Positions 1 to 8,548 of a stretch of 64,000 nucleotides of DNA are shown here, piece after piece; position 1 is the first letter of the stretch; the number at the start of each line of letters is the position of its first letter. This DNA comes from Streptomyces sp. ITFR-16 (GTDB lineage: Bacteria; Actinomycetota; Actinomycetes; Streptomycetales; Streptomycetaceae): assembly GCF_031844705.1 (NCBI RefSeq), contig NZ_CP134609.1, forward strand, positions 3,100,001 through 3,164,000, written 5' to 3'. The notes beneath the pieces are model-generated. The model was not told the DNA's origin. It was given only the letters and a program-made list of their open reading frames with translations, and searched no databases. A program made the translations under genes and the position numbers.

Positions 1-363
1 GACGGCGGCGGGGACGGCCGCGGGCTCGGCGGCCGGGGCGCGGCGGGCGAGCAGCCGGCGCAGCAGCGGCCGCACCGCCTCCCCGGCCAGCAGGGCGAGG
101 GTCAGATAGAGGAGCGCGGCGAGCCAGAGGAAGCCCGGCCAGGCCAGCACGCGCTGGAGCCAGAACGGCGCGCCCGCGCGGCCGGAGACCAGGGCGCCGA
201 CGCTCAGCAGCGGCAGCACGTACGCCGCGACCGTGCCGGCCCTGCGCCAGGGGCTGCCCGCCGCCGTCGTGTCACCGACGAAGCGGCGCCACACATAGCG
301 GTGCACCGCGACGAGCAGGCCCAGCACCAGGACCGCCACCAGAGCGAACCCCACGACCGCCAC
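1..363 (-). CDS. Membrane-anchored metallophosphoesterase, N-terminal part (partial)
   Basis: Only the first 121 codons are in the window; the gene continues past the left edge. The translation opens with a hydrophobic helix (VAVVGFALVAVLVLGL), then an HRYVWRRFVGDT segment, a second helix (YVLPLLSVGALVSG) and a third (GFLWLAALLYLTLALLAGEAV), ending in an Arg/Ala/Pro linker. This is the layout I recall for the membrane part of Streptomyces calcineurin-like metallophosphoesterases, but the metal-binding domain lies outside the window, so the function rests on the N-terminus alone. The GTG at 363 has a GGGGGAG Shine-Dalgarno 5 nt upstream; an in-frame GTG at 369 is possible but too close to that site. 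Confidence 0.55.
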   Translation of the reverse strand, partial: MAVVGFALVAVLVLGLLVAVHRYVWRRFVGDTTAAGSPWRRAGTVAAYVLPLLSVGALVSGRAGAPFWLQRVLAWPGFLWLAALLYLTLALLAGEAVRPLLRRLLARRAPAAEPAAVPAAV

Positions 364-428
364 GCGCACTCCCCCGCCTCGTTCGTCCCTGTCTGTCCTG
401 AATTCGGCCGCGGCCGGAAACCGGCGCG

Positions 429-674
429 CTAAGCGTCCTGCCGGCGCAGGGCCCTGACGCCGCGGAACCCGATGATGCCCACGGCCGTCCCCAGGAGAAA
501 GGACGTGATGGCGAGCAGCAGATGCACCCAGAAGTACGCAGTCGGGTCACCCGCGTCGTCGAAGGCGAGACCACTGCCGTCCTTCCACAGGTTCTTGACG
601 AAAGTGATCCAGATGAACCAGCTCCACACCCCGAAAGCGAGCAGGAACCAGGAGACGGGGCGGCTGAGCTTCAT
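429..674 (-). CDS. SCO4848-family small membrane protein
   Basis: An 81-residue protein with two predicted membrane helices (about residues 8-28 and 48-72) separated by an acidic, Gly/Asp-rich loop. The N-terminus MKLSRPVSWFLLAFGVWSW and the C-terminal GIIGFRGVRALRR match my memory of the conserved Streptomyces family named after SCO4848, which has no known function. The internal ATG at 674 was chosen because longer in-frame extensions run into the divergent carboxypeptidase gene and carry no hydrophobic signal. It lies back to back with the carboxypeptidase start at 796, so the 120 bp between them must hold both promoters. Confidence 0.8.
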   Translation of the reverse strand: MKLSRPVSWFLLAFGVWSWFIWITFVKNLWKDGSGLAFDDAGDPTAYFWVHLLLAITSFLLGTAVGIIGFRGVRALRRQDA

Positions 675-795
675 GGAATCAGTATCTCCGCCGCGCTCCG
701 GCAGGCTCGCCCGGGGTGGTCCGTCCCGGCGGCGCATACGGCGGGTCATAGCGCCGGTACACATAATCAGATCAACTGCATGTACGTTTTCGACC

Positions 796-2061
796 GTGCC
801 AGCTCTCAAGAAGGCCGCACTCGCGGTCACCTCTGCCGCTCTGCTGTCCGCTTTTGTCGTGACCCCGGCTTCGGCCACCGGCCGGGACGCGGCCGCCAAG
901 GCGCCCAAGCCCCCCTCCGGCATGTCCCAGGTCGGGGGCGAGCAGCTCGGGCGGGCCGGCACCCAGGTCAATCTCGGCCCCGGCGCGCCGGTCCTGCCGA
1001 AGGATCTGACGGGCCGGTCCTGGATGGTCTCGGACGCGGAGACCGGCGAGGTGCTCGCCTCGCACAACCCGCACTGGCGGCTGCCCCCGGCCTCCACGCT
1101 GAAGATGCTCTTCGCGGACACCCTGCTGCCGGACCCGGCGCTCCAGCCGAAGACGCGTGAGTACACCGTCAAGGACGAGGACCTGGCCGATCTCGGCGAG
1201 GGCAGCAGCCTGGTCGGCATCAAGGAGGACCTCAGCTACACGGTCCACGACCTGTGGCTCGGGGTCTTCCTGCGGTCGGGGAACGACGCGGTGCACGTCC
1301 TGGCCTCGATGTACGGCGGTGTCCCCAAGACCGTGCAGGCCATGCAGGCGCACGCGGTGGAGCTCCAGGCCCTGGACACCCATGTGGTCTCGCCGGACGG
1401 CTACGACGCACCGGAGCAGGTCTCCAGCGCCTACGACCTCACGCTCTTCGCCCGCAGCGGCCTGCAGAAGGCGGACTTCCGGGAGTACTGCTCGACCGCC
1501 ACGGCGGAGTTCCCGGGCAAGAAGGAGAAGGGCAAGAAGCGCGAGGAGTTCGGCATCCAGAACACCAACCGGCTGCTCACGGGGGCGGACGGGGTCGGTG
1601 CGTACAAGGGCATCGCGGGCGTCAAGAACGGCTACACGACGCACGCCGGCAACACCTTCACCGGTGTCGCCGAGCGCAACGGCAAGGTGCTCCTCGTCAC
1701 CGTCATGAACCCGTCGTCGGACGAGACGCACGCGGTCTACAAGGAGGCGGCGAGCCTGCTCGACTGGGGCTTCGCCGCGAGCGGCAAGGTCACCCCCGTG
1801 GGCGAACTCGTCCCGCCGAAGTCCGCCGTGACCGGGGACGGTACGGGCAAGGGCGCCGAGTCCGACAAGCAGACAGGCAGCAAGGGCGGGCACGGCCCGG
1901 ACCGCGCCACCACGAAGGCGGCGGCCGCCGACGGATCCGGCGGCGTCGGGATCGCGCTGGGCATCACCGGCGGCGTGCTGGTGCTGCTGGCCGGAGCGGT
2001 GTTCCTGGTCAACCGGCGCTGGCCGCTGCCGGACCTGGTGCGTCGCCGCCCCCGTCCGTGA
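796..2061 (+). CDS. D-alanyl-D-alanine carboxypeptidase (serine-type, S11), membrane-anchored
   Basis: A 421-residue exported penicillin-binding protein that would trim the terminal D-Ala from peptidoglycan pentapeptide outside the membrane. The GTG start gives a clean signal peptide (VPALKKAALAV, hydrophobic core, PASA cleavage region). The SxxK nucleophile is Ser100-Thr-Leu-Lys103, the SxN motif is Ser161-Gly-Asn163, and the third motif reads Lys277-Asn-Gly rather than the textbook KTG. A Lys/Gly-rich linker precedes a C-terminal membrane helix (about residues 385-408) and an Arg-rich cytoplasmic tail, so the enzyme is probably anchored. Its last 53 bp overlap the 3' end of the convergent BrkB-like gene. 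Confidence 0.9.
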   Translation: MPALKKAALAVTSAALLSAFVVTPASATGRDAAAKAPKPPSGMSQVGGEQLGRAGTQVNLGPGAPVLPKDLTGRSWMVSDAETGEVLASHNPHWRLPPASTLKMLFADTLLPDPALQPKTREYTVKDEDLADLGEGSSLVGIKEDLSYTVHDLWLGVFLRSGNDAVHVLASMYGGVPKTVQAMQAHAVELQALDTHVVSPDGYDAPEQVSSAYDLTLFARSGLQKADFREYCSTATAEFPGKKEKGKKREEFGIQNTNRLLTGADGVGAYKGIAGVKNGYTTHAGNTFTGVAERNGKVLLVTVMNPSSDETHAVYKEAASLLDWGFAASGKVTPVGELVPPKSAVTGDGTGKGAESDKQTGSKGGHGPDRATTKAAAADGSGGVGIALGITGGVLVLLAGAVFLVNRRWPLPDLVRRRPRP

Positions 2062-2965
2062 CCTCCCGGCCGGCGGGCGCGGCGGCCTCGTCCGCGTCCG
2101 CCGCCGGTGCGTCCTCCTTGCTCGGCGTCGCCGTCCAGGCGGCGCAGAACAGCAGCAGTTTCGCGGTGAAGTTGATCCACAGGAGCAGGGCGATCGGCAC
2201 ACCGAAGGCGCCGTACATGCTCTTCGACGCGACGCCCCGCATATAGCTGCCGAGCAGCAGCTTCAGGAGTTCGAACCCGACCGCGCCGACCAGCGCGGCG
2301 ACCATCAGCCGGCGGCGCGGCGGTTCGACGCCGGGCAGCAGGGTCAGCAGATAGAGCAGCAGCAGGAAGTCGGCGACCACCGCGACCAGCAGGGCGGCGA
2401 TCCGCAGCAGCACCCCGCCGGCGCCGTCCTCCGGGATGTTGAGCAGATCCGCGACCCAGCCGACGGCCACCGAGCCGACCGAAGAGATCGCCAGCGTCAC
2501 CAGGGCCGCCCCGCCCAGGCCGAACAGCACCCCGGCGTCCTTGAGTTTGCGCAGCACCGGATTGCCCTCGTCCAGGTCGTCCTTCTCCCAGACGGCCCGC
2601 AGACAGTCCCGCATCGAGCCGACCCAGCCGACCCCGGTGAAGAGCAGCAGCGCACCGGCGACCAGCCCGACCGTCCCGGCGTGGGCCACCAGGTTGTCGA
2701 TGCCGAGCTGGTCGGAGATGCCGGGGACCTGCTCGGCGATCTTGTCCTCGATCTTGTCCAGCTGCTTGTCGGAGAGCAGCGCCGCTCCGATCGCCGCGCC
2801 GACCGCGATCAGCGGGAAGAGCGCCAGGAAACTGATGAACGTGATCGCCGCGGCGAGCCGGGCCCAGTGCACCCGCACCAGGGTCTCGTAACTGCGGTAG
2901 GCGTGCGTCTCCATCAGCCGGGAGACGAGCGGCCCGATCACGGGGAGTTTTTTCAGCCAGTCCAT
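2009..2965 (-). CDS. YihY/BrkB family integral membrane protein
   Basis: A 318-residue protein that starts MDWLKKLPVIGPLVSRLMET, followed by the family's RVHWARLAAAITFISFLALFPL stretch. About six membrane helices are visible through residue 270, and a charged Ala/Asp/Glu-rich cytoplasmic tail follows. Members of the family (YihY, BrkB, formerly called RNase BN) are inner-membrane proteins of uncertain function, possibly transporters. The stop at 2009 lies inside the end of the carboxypeptidase gene, so the two convergent genes overlap by 53 bp and share no room for a separate terminator. The ATG at 2965 is the first in frame and is followed directly by family-like sequence. Confidence 0.9.
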   Translation of the reverse strand: MDWLKKLPVIGPLVSRLMETHAYRSYETLVRVHWARLAAAITFISFLALFPLIAVGAAIGAALLSDKQLDKIEDKIAEQVPGISDQLGIDNLVAHAGTVGLVAGALLLFTGVGWVGSMRDCLRAVWEKDDLDEGNPVLRKLKDAGVLFGLGGAALVTLAISSVGSVAVGWVADLLNIPEDGAGGVLLRIAALLVAVVADFLLLLYLLTLLPGVEPPRRRLMVAALVGAVGFELLKLLLGSYMRGVASKSMYGAFGVPIALLLWINFTAKLLLFCAAWTATPSKEDAPAADADEAAAPAGREVTDGGGDAPGPAAASAG

Positions 2966-3105
2966 GACGTACGACTACCCTCCCGGGCCCCGAAAACCGG
3001 TGTGCGGTCCGCCGGGTGGGAGATGACGTACCTTCAATCACCCATTTCGGTGAGTGTTGTAACAAATCCCTCAAAGGTGTTTTCTCGGGCGATACGGTCA
3101 CCCTC

Positions 3106-4467
3106 ATGTCTGTCGACACCGTGTCCCTGACCGGCTGGGGCCGCACCGCCCCGACGACCGCGCTGCGCTTCCGCCCCAGGAGTTACGAGGAGGCCGCCGC
3201 GACGGTGCGCGGCTGCGGGCCGCGCGGCTCGATCGCCCGGGGCCTGGGGCGGGCACACGGCGACGCGGCGCAGAACGCCGGGGGCAGCGTCCTCGACATG
3301 ACGGCCCTGGACCGGGTCCGCACCGTCGACGCGGCGGCCGGTGTCGTGGTGTGCGACGCGGGCGTGAGCCTGCACCGGCTGGCGGACGTGCTGCTTCCGC
3401 TCGGCTGGTTCCTGCCGGTGGCGCCCGGCGGCCGGTACATCACGGTGGGCGGCGCGATCGGCTCCGACGTGCACGGGCACAACCACCGCGCCGCCGGCTC
3501 CTTCGCGCGCCACGTCATGGAGTTCGAACTGCTCACCGCCGACGGCGAGATCCGTACGGTGCGCCCCGGCACCCCGCTCTTCGACGCGACGGCCGGCGGC
3601 CTGGGGCTGACTGGGGTGATCCTCTCGGCCACGCTCCGGTTCCACCCCGTCGCGACATCCCTGATGGCGGTCGACACCCAACGCGCCACCGGCCTCGACG
3701 ATCTGATGGCCCGGATGACGGCGGGCGGGCGGCACCGCTACGAGTACGCCTGGGTCGACCTGACCGCCCGGGGCCGGGCGACCGGCCGCGGCGTGCTCCG
3801 CCGAGGGGAGCACGCACCCCTGGACGCGCTCCCCGCGCACGCCCGGCGCACTCCGCTGGCGTTCCGCTCCTCCGCCGCCGTGCCCGCCGCGCCCTTCCCC
3901 GTACCGGATCTCGTGCCCGGCGGGCTGCTCGGCCGGATGTCCGCGGCGGCGCTCAACGAGATCGGATACCGCAGGGCGCCCCGGTCGCGCACCGGCGAGC
4001 TCCAGCGGATCTCCGCCTTCTTCCACCCGCTGGACGGGGCGCCGCACGGCACCCGCGTCCCCGGCCGGAGCGGCTTCGTGCACTACGAGTTCACCGTCGG
4101 ACCCGGGCGGGAGGAGACCCTGCGCCGGATCGTCGGGCGGATCGCGCGGCGGCGCTGCCCGTCCTTCAATGCCGTGCTCAAACGGTTCGGCGAAAGCGGT
4201 CCCGGCTGGCTGTCGTTCCCGGAGCCCGGCTGGAGCCTGGCGCTCGACCTGCCCGCCGGCCTGCCCGGACTGGCCCGCTTCCTCGACAGCCTCGACGAGG
4301 AGGTGGCGGGCGCGGGCGGCCGGGTCTGCCTGACGGACGACTCGCGGCTGCGCCCCGGCGCGCTCGCCGCGATGTACCCGCGACTGCCGGAGTTCCGGGC
4401 GCTGCGGGCCGAGCTGGACCCGAAGGGCGCGTTCCGCTCGGACCTCTCGCGCCGGCTGTCGCTCTGA
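3106..4467 (+). CDS. dprE1: DprE1-like FAD-dependent decaprenylphosphoryl-ribose 2-oxidase homologue
   Basis: A 453-residue FAD-linked oxidase. The LTGWGRTAP start, ARGLGRAHGDAAQN, VGGAIGSDVHGHNHRAAGSF and SGFVHYEFTV blocks line up with mycobacterial DprE1, the flavoenzyme that oxidises decaprenylphosphoryl-ribose at C2 on the way to the arabinose donor DPA. The ATG at 3106 is chosen over upstream in-frame codons because homology begins there. The position equivalent to Cys387 of M. tuberculosis DprE1 (context PGWNICVD), the residue trapped by benzothiazinones, is Ala379 here (PGWSLALD). The DprE2-like reductase follows 57 bp downstream in the same direction, which supports the pathway call. 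The lipid substrate in a non-mycolate actinomycete is not shown by the sequence. Confidence 0.85.
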   Translation: MSVDTVSLTGWGRTAPTTALRFRPRSYEEAAATVRGCGPRGSIARGLGRAHGDAAQNAGGSVLDMTALDRVRTVDAAAGVVVCDAGVSLHRLADVLLPLGWFLPVAPGGRYITVGGAIGSDVHGHNHRAAGSFARHVMEFELLTADGEIRTVRPGTPLFDATAGGLGLTGVILSATLRFHPVATSLMAVDTQRATGLDDLMARMTAGGRHRYEYAWVDLTARGRATGRGVLRRGEHAPLDALPAHARRTPLAFRSSAAVPAAPFPVPDLVPGGLLGRMSAAALNEIGYRRAPRSRTGELQRISAFFHPLDGAPHGTRVPGRSGFVHYEFTVGPGREETLRRIVGRIARRRCPSFNAVLKRFGESGPGWLSFPEPGWSLALDLPAGLPGLARFLDSLDEEVAGAGGRVCLTDDSRLRPGALAAMYPRLPEFRALRAELDPKGAFRSDLSRRLSL

Positions 4468-4524
4468 AGGCGGCCGCCGCCCTTCTCCCCCCTGCTTTCT
4501 TCCTCTGTCTGTAAGGAGCGTTCC

Positions 4525-5313
4525 GTGAAGGATGCCTTCGGTGCCCCGCAGTCCCTGCTCGTCCTCGGCGGCACCTCGGAGATCGGGCTCGCCACCGCAC
4601 GCCGTCTGATCGCCCACCGCACCCGCACGGTCTGGCTGGCCGGCCGGCCCTCCCCCGCGCTGGACTCCGCCGCCGCCGAGCTGCGCGGCCGGGGGGCCTA
4701 TGTCCGTACCGTCGACTTCGACGCGCTGGACACCGAGTCCCACGAGACGGTCCTCGGCAAGATCTTCACCGAGGGCGACATCGACATGGTGCTGCTCGCC
4801 TTCGGCATCCCCGGCGACCAGGAGCGCGACGAGGAGGAGCCGCTGGCGGCGGTCCGGGTCGCCCAGACGAACTACACGGGGGCCGTCTCCGCCGGGCTGG
4901 TGTGCGCCGGCGCACTCCAGGCGCAGGGACACGGTTCGCTGGTGGTGCTCTCCTCGGTGGCGGGGGAGCGCGCCCGGCGCGCGGACTTCATCTACGGGTC
5001 GAGCAAGGCGGGCCTGGACGCGTTCGCGCAGGGGCTCGGCGACGCCCTGCACGGGACGGGGGTGCACGTGATGATCGTGCGTCCCGGCCCGGTGCGGACG
5101 GCGGCCGGGGACGGGACGGCGGACGGGGCGCCGCTCGCGACGATCCCGTTCACCCGGACCCCGCTCGTGACGACGCCGGACGCGGTCGCCGCCGCGATCG
5201 TGACGGGGCTGCGGCGGCGGTCGGAGACGGTGTGGGTGCCGGGGGCGCTGCGGGCGGTGATGTCGGCGCTGCGGCATGTGCCGAGGCCGCTCTTCCGGCG
5301 CATGCCGGTCTGA
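4525..5313 (+). CDS. dprE2: DprE2-like SDR: decaprenylphosphoryl-2-keto-pentose reductase homologue
   Basis: A 262-residue short-chain dehydrogenase. The N-terminal GGTSEIGLATARRL is the NAD(P)-binding turn, SSVAGERARRADF carries the catalytic serine, and Tyr157-x3-Lys161 (YGSSKAGLD) is the catalytic pair. The sequence tracks mycobacterial DprE2 along its length, including VDFDALDTESH, the NYTGAVS helix and the C-terminal LRHVPRPLFRRMPV. Together with the upstream DprE1-like oxidase it would invert C2 of a polyprenylphosphoryl pentose. The GTG at 4525 has AAGGAG 7 nt upstream. A short GC hairpin at 5321-5340 follows the stop. Confidence 0.85.
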   Translation: MKDAFGAPQSLLVLGGTSEIGLATARRLIAHRTRTVWLAGRPSPALDSAAAELRGRGAYVRTVDFDALDTESHETVLGKIFTEGDIDMVLLAFGIPGDQERDEEEPLAAVRVAQTNYTGAVSAGLVCAGALQAQGHGSLVVLSSVAGERARRADFIYGSSKAGLDAFAQGLGDALHGTGVHVMIVRPGPVRTAAGDGTADGAPLATIPFTRTPLVTTPDAVAAAIVTGLRRRSETVWVPGALRAVMSALRHVPRPLFRRMPV

Positions 5314-5320
5314 GGGTGCG

Positions 5321-5340
5321 GGCGGGCCCGTGGGCCCGCC
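5321..5340. terminator. GC hairpin between convergent genes
   Basis: Arms 5321-5329 and 5332-5340 are perfect reverse complements (GGCGGGCCC and GGGCCCGCC). The hairpin sits between the stop of the DprE2-like gene and the stop of the convergent RNA-ligase-like gene. There is no T tract, as is usual for Streptomyces terminators. Confidence 0.5.
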
Positions 5341-5352
5341 GCTCGGGGTCCC

Positions 5353-5943
5353 TCAGGGGTGGAGCGAGGGCGTGTCGACGGAGCTGCCGCTCTGCGCGGG
5401 CACGGCGGGTGCCGTGCCGCCGGCGCCGAACGGGAACTCGTTGATCTTGCGCCAGACGCTGTCCCGGCCCTGCTCGTACAGCGCGAAGGACTCGCAGGTC
5501 CAGGACGCCTCGTAGTCGCCGAGCTCCTCGTAGGCCCGGTCCATCGCCGCCTCGGAGATGTCGTGCGCCACGGTGACATGCGGGTGGTACGGGAACTGGA
5601 GCTCGCGCACCAGCGGGCCCGAGGCGTCCCGGACCCGCTTCTGGAGCCAGGAGCAGGCCGAGGCGCCCTCGACGACCTGGACGAAGACGACCGGCGAGAG
5701 CGGGCGGAAGGTGCCCGTGCCGGACAGCCGCATCGGGAAGGGGCGGCCTCCGGTCGCGATCGAGGCGAGGTGCGCCTCGATCGCGGGCAGGTCGGCCGCC
5801 ACCGCCTCGGTGGGCGGCAGAAGGGTGACGTGGGTGGGAATGCCGTGTGCGGCAGGGTCCCCGAAGCTCGCGCGCCGCTCTTGGAGCAGGCTGCCGTAGG
5901 GCTCCGGGACCGCGATCGAAACGCCGAGCGTTACGGTCCCCAC
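5353..5943 (-). CDS. 2'-5' RNA ligase / cyclic phosphodiesterase family (2H) protein
   Basis: A 196-residue 2H-superfamily protein. Both signature motifs are present: THVTLLPP near residue 43 and HPHVTVAH in the second half, each with the HxT/S core whose two histidines act on 2',3'-cyclic phosphates or 2'-5' linkages. The length fits the LigT/ThpR family. The GTG at 5943 was picked because GAGGAG lies 6 nt upstream; a longer ORF without a ribosome site also exists. The natural RNA or nucleotide substrate in Streptomyces cannot be told from sequence. The gene stands alone, converging on the DprE2-like gene. Confidence 0.8.
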   Translation of the reverse strand: MGTVTLGVSIAVPEPYGSLLQERRASFGDPAAHGIPTHVTLLPPTEAVAADLPAIEAHLASIATGGRPFPMRLSGTGTFRPLSPVVFVQVVEGASACSWLQKRVRDASGPLVRELQFPYHPHVTVAHDISEAAMDRAYEELGDYEASWTCESFALYEQGRDSVWRKINEFPFGAGGTAPAVPAQSGSSVDTPSLHP

Positions 5944-6049
5944 GTCGTTCTCCTCAATCCTCGATGGTCTGTTTTCAGCCACTGGCGGCCACAAGCTTTA
6001 CGCCGCCAGTGTGCCGCCTGTGCAGGGCCTGCCGCCAGGGTCCTTGGAC

Positions 6050-7063
6050 TCAGTGCTTCGCGGGCAGAAGGCCCATCCGGTCGTAGGTCCGCGCCAGGGT
6101 CTCGGCGGCGACGGCCCGCGCCTTCTCCGCCCCCTTGGCCAGGATGGAGTCCAGCGTCTCCGTGTCGTCCAGATATTCCTGGGTGCGGGTGCGGAACGGT
6201 GTGACGAAATCGACCATGACCTCGGCGAGGTCGGTCTTCAGCGCACCGTAGCCCTTGCCCTCGTACTTCTGCTCCAGGTCCGGCACGGGGGTGTCGGTGA
6301 GCGTCGAGTAGATGGTGAGCAGATTGCTGACGCCCGGCTTCCCGGCCCGGTCGAAACGGATCACCGTGTCGGTGTCCGTGACGGCGCTCTTCACCTTCTT
6401 GGCGGTCGTCCTCGGCTCGTCGAGGAGGTTGATCAGACCCTTCGGGGTCGCCGCGGACTTGCTCATCTTCGCGGACGGTTCCTGGAGGTCGTAGATCTTC
6501 GCCGTCTCCTTGAGGATGTACGGGTCCGGGATGGTGAAGGTGTCCCCGTAGGTCCCGTTGAACCGCTCGGCGAGATTGCGGGTCAGCTCCAGGTGCTGGC
6601 GCTGGTCCTCGCCCACCGGGACCTGGTCGGCCTGGTAGAGCAGGATGTCGGCGACCATCAGCATCGGGTAGGTGAAGAGCCCGACCGTGGTGCGGTCGGC
6701 CCCCTGCTTGGCGGACTTGTCCTTGAACTGCGTCATCCGGGACGCCTCACCGAATCCGGCCAGGCAGTTCATGACCCAGCCGAGCTGGGCGTGCTCGGGG
6801 ACATGGCTCTGCACGAACAGCGTGCAGCGCTCCGGGTCCAGCCCCGCCGCGAGCAGCTGGGCGACGGCGAGCCGGGTGTTGGCGCGCAGTTCCGCCGGAT
6901 CCTGCGGCACGGTGATCGCGTGCAGGTCGACCACCATGTAGAAGGCGTCGTGGGACTCCTGCAGAGCCACCCACTGGCGGACCGCGCCGAGATAGTTGCC
7001 GAGGTGGAACGAGCCTGCGGTGGGCTGGATTCCGGAGAGCACACGGGGACGTTCAGAGGCCAT
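6050..7063 (-). CDS. trpS: Tryptophanyl-tRNA synthetase
   Basis: A 337-residue class I aminoacyl-tRNA synthetase that charges tRNA-Trp. The HIGH-type signature is [10 protein letters not shown] near residue 20 and the KMSKS loop is present as [28 protein letters not shown] is the conserved start of bacterial TrpRS, and the length is normal. The ATG at 7063 begins [11 protein letters not shown]; an ATG three codons upstream (7072) is equally possible. No T-box or leader is evident between this gene and the divergent rocD. This looks like the housekeeping enzyme, not an indolmycin-resistant paralogue, but that call is from memory of the sequences. Confidence 0.95.
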   Translation of the reverse strand: MASERPRVLSGIQPTAGSFHLGNYLGAVRQWVALQESHDAFYMVVDLHAITVPQDPAELRANTRLAVAQLLAAGLDPERCTLFVQSHVPEHAQLGWVMNCLAGFGEASRMTQFKDKSAKQGADRTTVGLFTYPMLMVADILLYQADQVPVGEDQRQHLELTRNLAERFNGTYGDTFTIPDPYILKETAKIYDLQEPSAKMSKSAATPKGLINLLDEPRTTAKKVKSAVTDTDTVIRFDRAGKPGVSNLLTIYSTLTDTPVPDLEQKYEGKGYGALKTDLAEVMVDFVTPFRTRTQEYLDDTETLDSILAKGAEKARAVAAETLARTYDRMGLLPAKH

Positions 7064-7266
7064 GGAACTCATTGTCTCAGGTACGGAACCGATCTCGGGC
7101 CGCCGGTGCGCGAAAGGTCCGGGGGCCCGGGAAGGGGCTCCCCGGACGGTGCCGGCCGGGGAAAACGCGGGCGCGCCGTGAAGTGAAGGTTTCCTCGTGG
7201 GGGAAGCGACCGACGATACAAAGTGGGCGCAACCCCGGCCCACGCCGCACGACGAACGGAGATCCC

Positions 7267-8472
7267 GTGTCGACCACGGAAAACGCCATCGCCTCCGCCG
7301 AGGCGCACAGCGCGCACAACTACCACCCGCTGCCCGTCGTCGTCGCCACAGCGGACGGTGCCTGGATGACGGATGTCGAGGGCCGGCGCTACCTCGACAT
7401 GCTCGCCGGCTACTCGGCACTCAACTTCGGCCACGGCAACCGCCGTCTGATCGACGCGGCCAAGGCGCAGCTGGAGCGGGTGACGCTCACCTCACGGGCG
7501 TTCCACCACGACCGGTTCGCCGACTTCTGTACGCGGCTCGCCGAGCTGTGCGGCATGGAGATGGTGCTGCCCATGAACACCGGGGCGGAGGCGGTGGAGA
7601 CCGCGGTGAAGACGGCCCGCAAGTGGGGGTACCGGGTCAAGGGGGTCCCGGACGGGATGGCGAAGATCATCGTCGCCGCCGACAACTTCCACGGCCGGAC
7701 GACGACGATCATCAGCTTCTCCACGGACCACGAGGCCCGCGCGGACTTCGGTCCGTACACACCGGGGTTCGAGATCGTGCCGTACGGGGACCTGACCGCG
7801 CTGCGGGAGGCCATGACCGAGAACACCGTCGCGGTGCTGCTGGAGCCGATCCAGGGCGAGGCGGGGGTGCTGGTGCCGCCGCCCGGCTATCTCTCCGGGG
7901 TCCGGGAGCTGACCCGCGAACGGGACGTGCTGTTCATCGCGGACGAGATCCAGTCGGGACTCGGCCGGACCGGGAAGACCTTCGCCTGTGAGCACGAGGG
8001 CGTCGTGCCGGACATGTACATCCTCGGCAAGGCACTGGGCGGCGGGGTGGTGCCGGTGTCGGCCGTGGTCTCGTCGGCCGCGGTGCTGGGGGTCTACCGC
8101 GCCGGGGAGCACGGCTCGACGTTCGGCGGCAATCCGCTGGCGTGCGCGGTCGCGCTGGAGGTCATCGCGATGCTGGACACCGGTGAGTACCAGCAGCGGG
8201 CCGCCGAGCTGGGCGAGCATCTGCATCAGGAGCTCGGGCTGCTGGTGGGCGGCGGCGCGGTGGAGGCCGTACGGGGGCGCGGGCTGTGGGCGGGCGTCGA
8301 CATCGACCCGGGCCGGGGCACGGGCCGGGAGATCTCGGAGAGGCTGATGGACCGCCGGGTGCTGGTGAAGGACACCCACGGCTCGACGATCCGGATCGCG
8401 CCGCCGCTGGTGATCAGCAAGGAGGACCTGGACTGGGGGCTGGAGCAACTGCGCGAGGTCCTGCGGGGCTGA
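7267..8472 (+). CDS. rocD: Ornithine--oxo-acid transaminase
   Basis: A 401-residue PLP-dependent class III aminotransferase that converts ornithine and 2-oxoglutarate to glutamate semialdehyde and glutamate. The family marks are [33 protein letters not shown], the [11 protein letters not shown] strand, [12 protein letters not shown] with the PLP-binding Asp, and the Schiff-base lysine Lys255 in [21 protein letters not shown] follows. The GTG at 7267 has GGAG 7 nt upstream. The gene is divergent from trpS and is followed at 8489-8524 by a strong hairpin, so it is probably monocistronic. Confidence 0.92.
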   Translation: MSTTENAIASAEAHSAHNYHPLPVVVATADGAWMTDVEGRRYLDMLAGYSALNFGHGNRRLIDAAKAQLERVTLTSRAFHHDRFADFCTRLAELCGMEMVLPMNTGAEAVETAVKTARKWGYRVKGVPDGMAKIIVAADNFHGRTTTIISFSTDHEARADFGPYTPGFEIVPYGDLTALREAMTENTVAVLLEPIQGEAGVLVPPPGYLSGVRELTRERDVLFIADEIQSGLGRTGKTFACEHEGVVPDMYILGKALGGGVVPVSAVVSSAAVLGVYRAGEHGSTFGGNPLACAVALEVIAMLDTGEYQQRAAELGEHLHQELGLLVGGGAVEAVRGRGLWAGVDIDPGRGTGREISERLMDRRVLVKDTHGSTIRIAPPLVISKEDLDWGLEQLREVLRG

Positions 8473-8488
8473 GCCGGGCCGGGGCCGG

Positions 8489-8524
8489 GCGGACCTGCGG
8501 CCGGGCGGCCCGCCGCAGGTCCGC
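8489..8524 (+). terminator. rocD terminator hairpin
   Basis: A perfect 13-bp stem (8489-8501 with 8512-8524) and a 10-nt loop starting 17 bp after the rocD stop. It also ends 24 bp before the next start, so it separates the two transcription units. Confidence 0.7.
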
Positions 8525-8548
8525 AGGTCCGCCAGTAGAGTCCGCGGT

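Noticed and set aside
772..2202. 476-codon minus-strand ORF across the DD-carboxypeptidase
   Set aside because: Arg-rich antisense frame typical of high-GC genes; the plus strand has signal peptide and all three active-site motifs.
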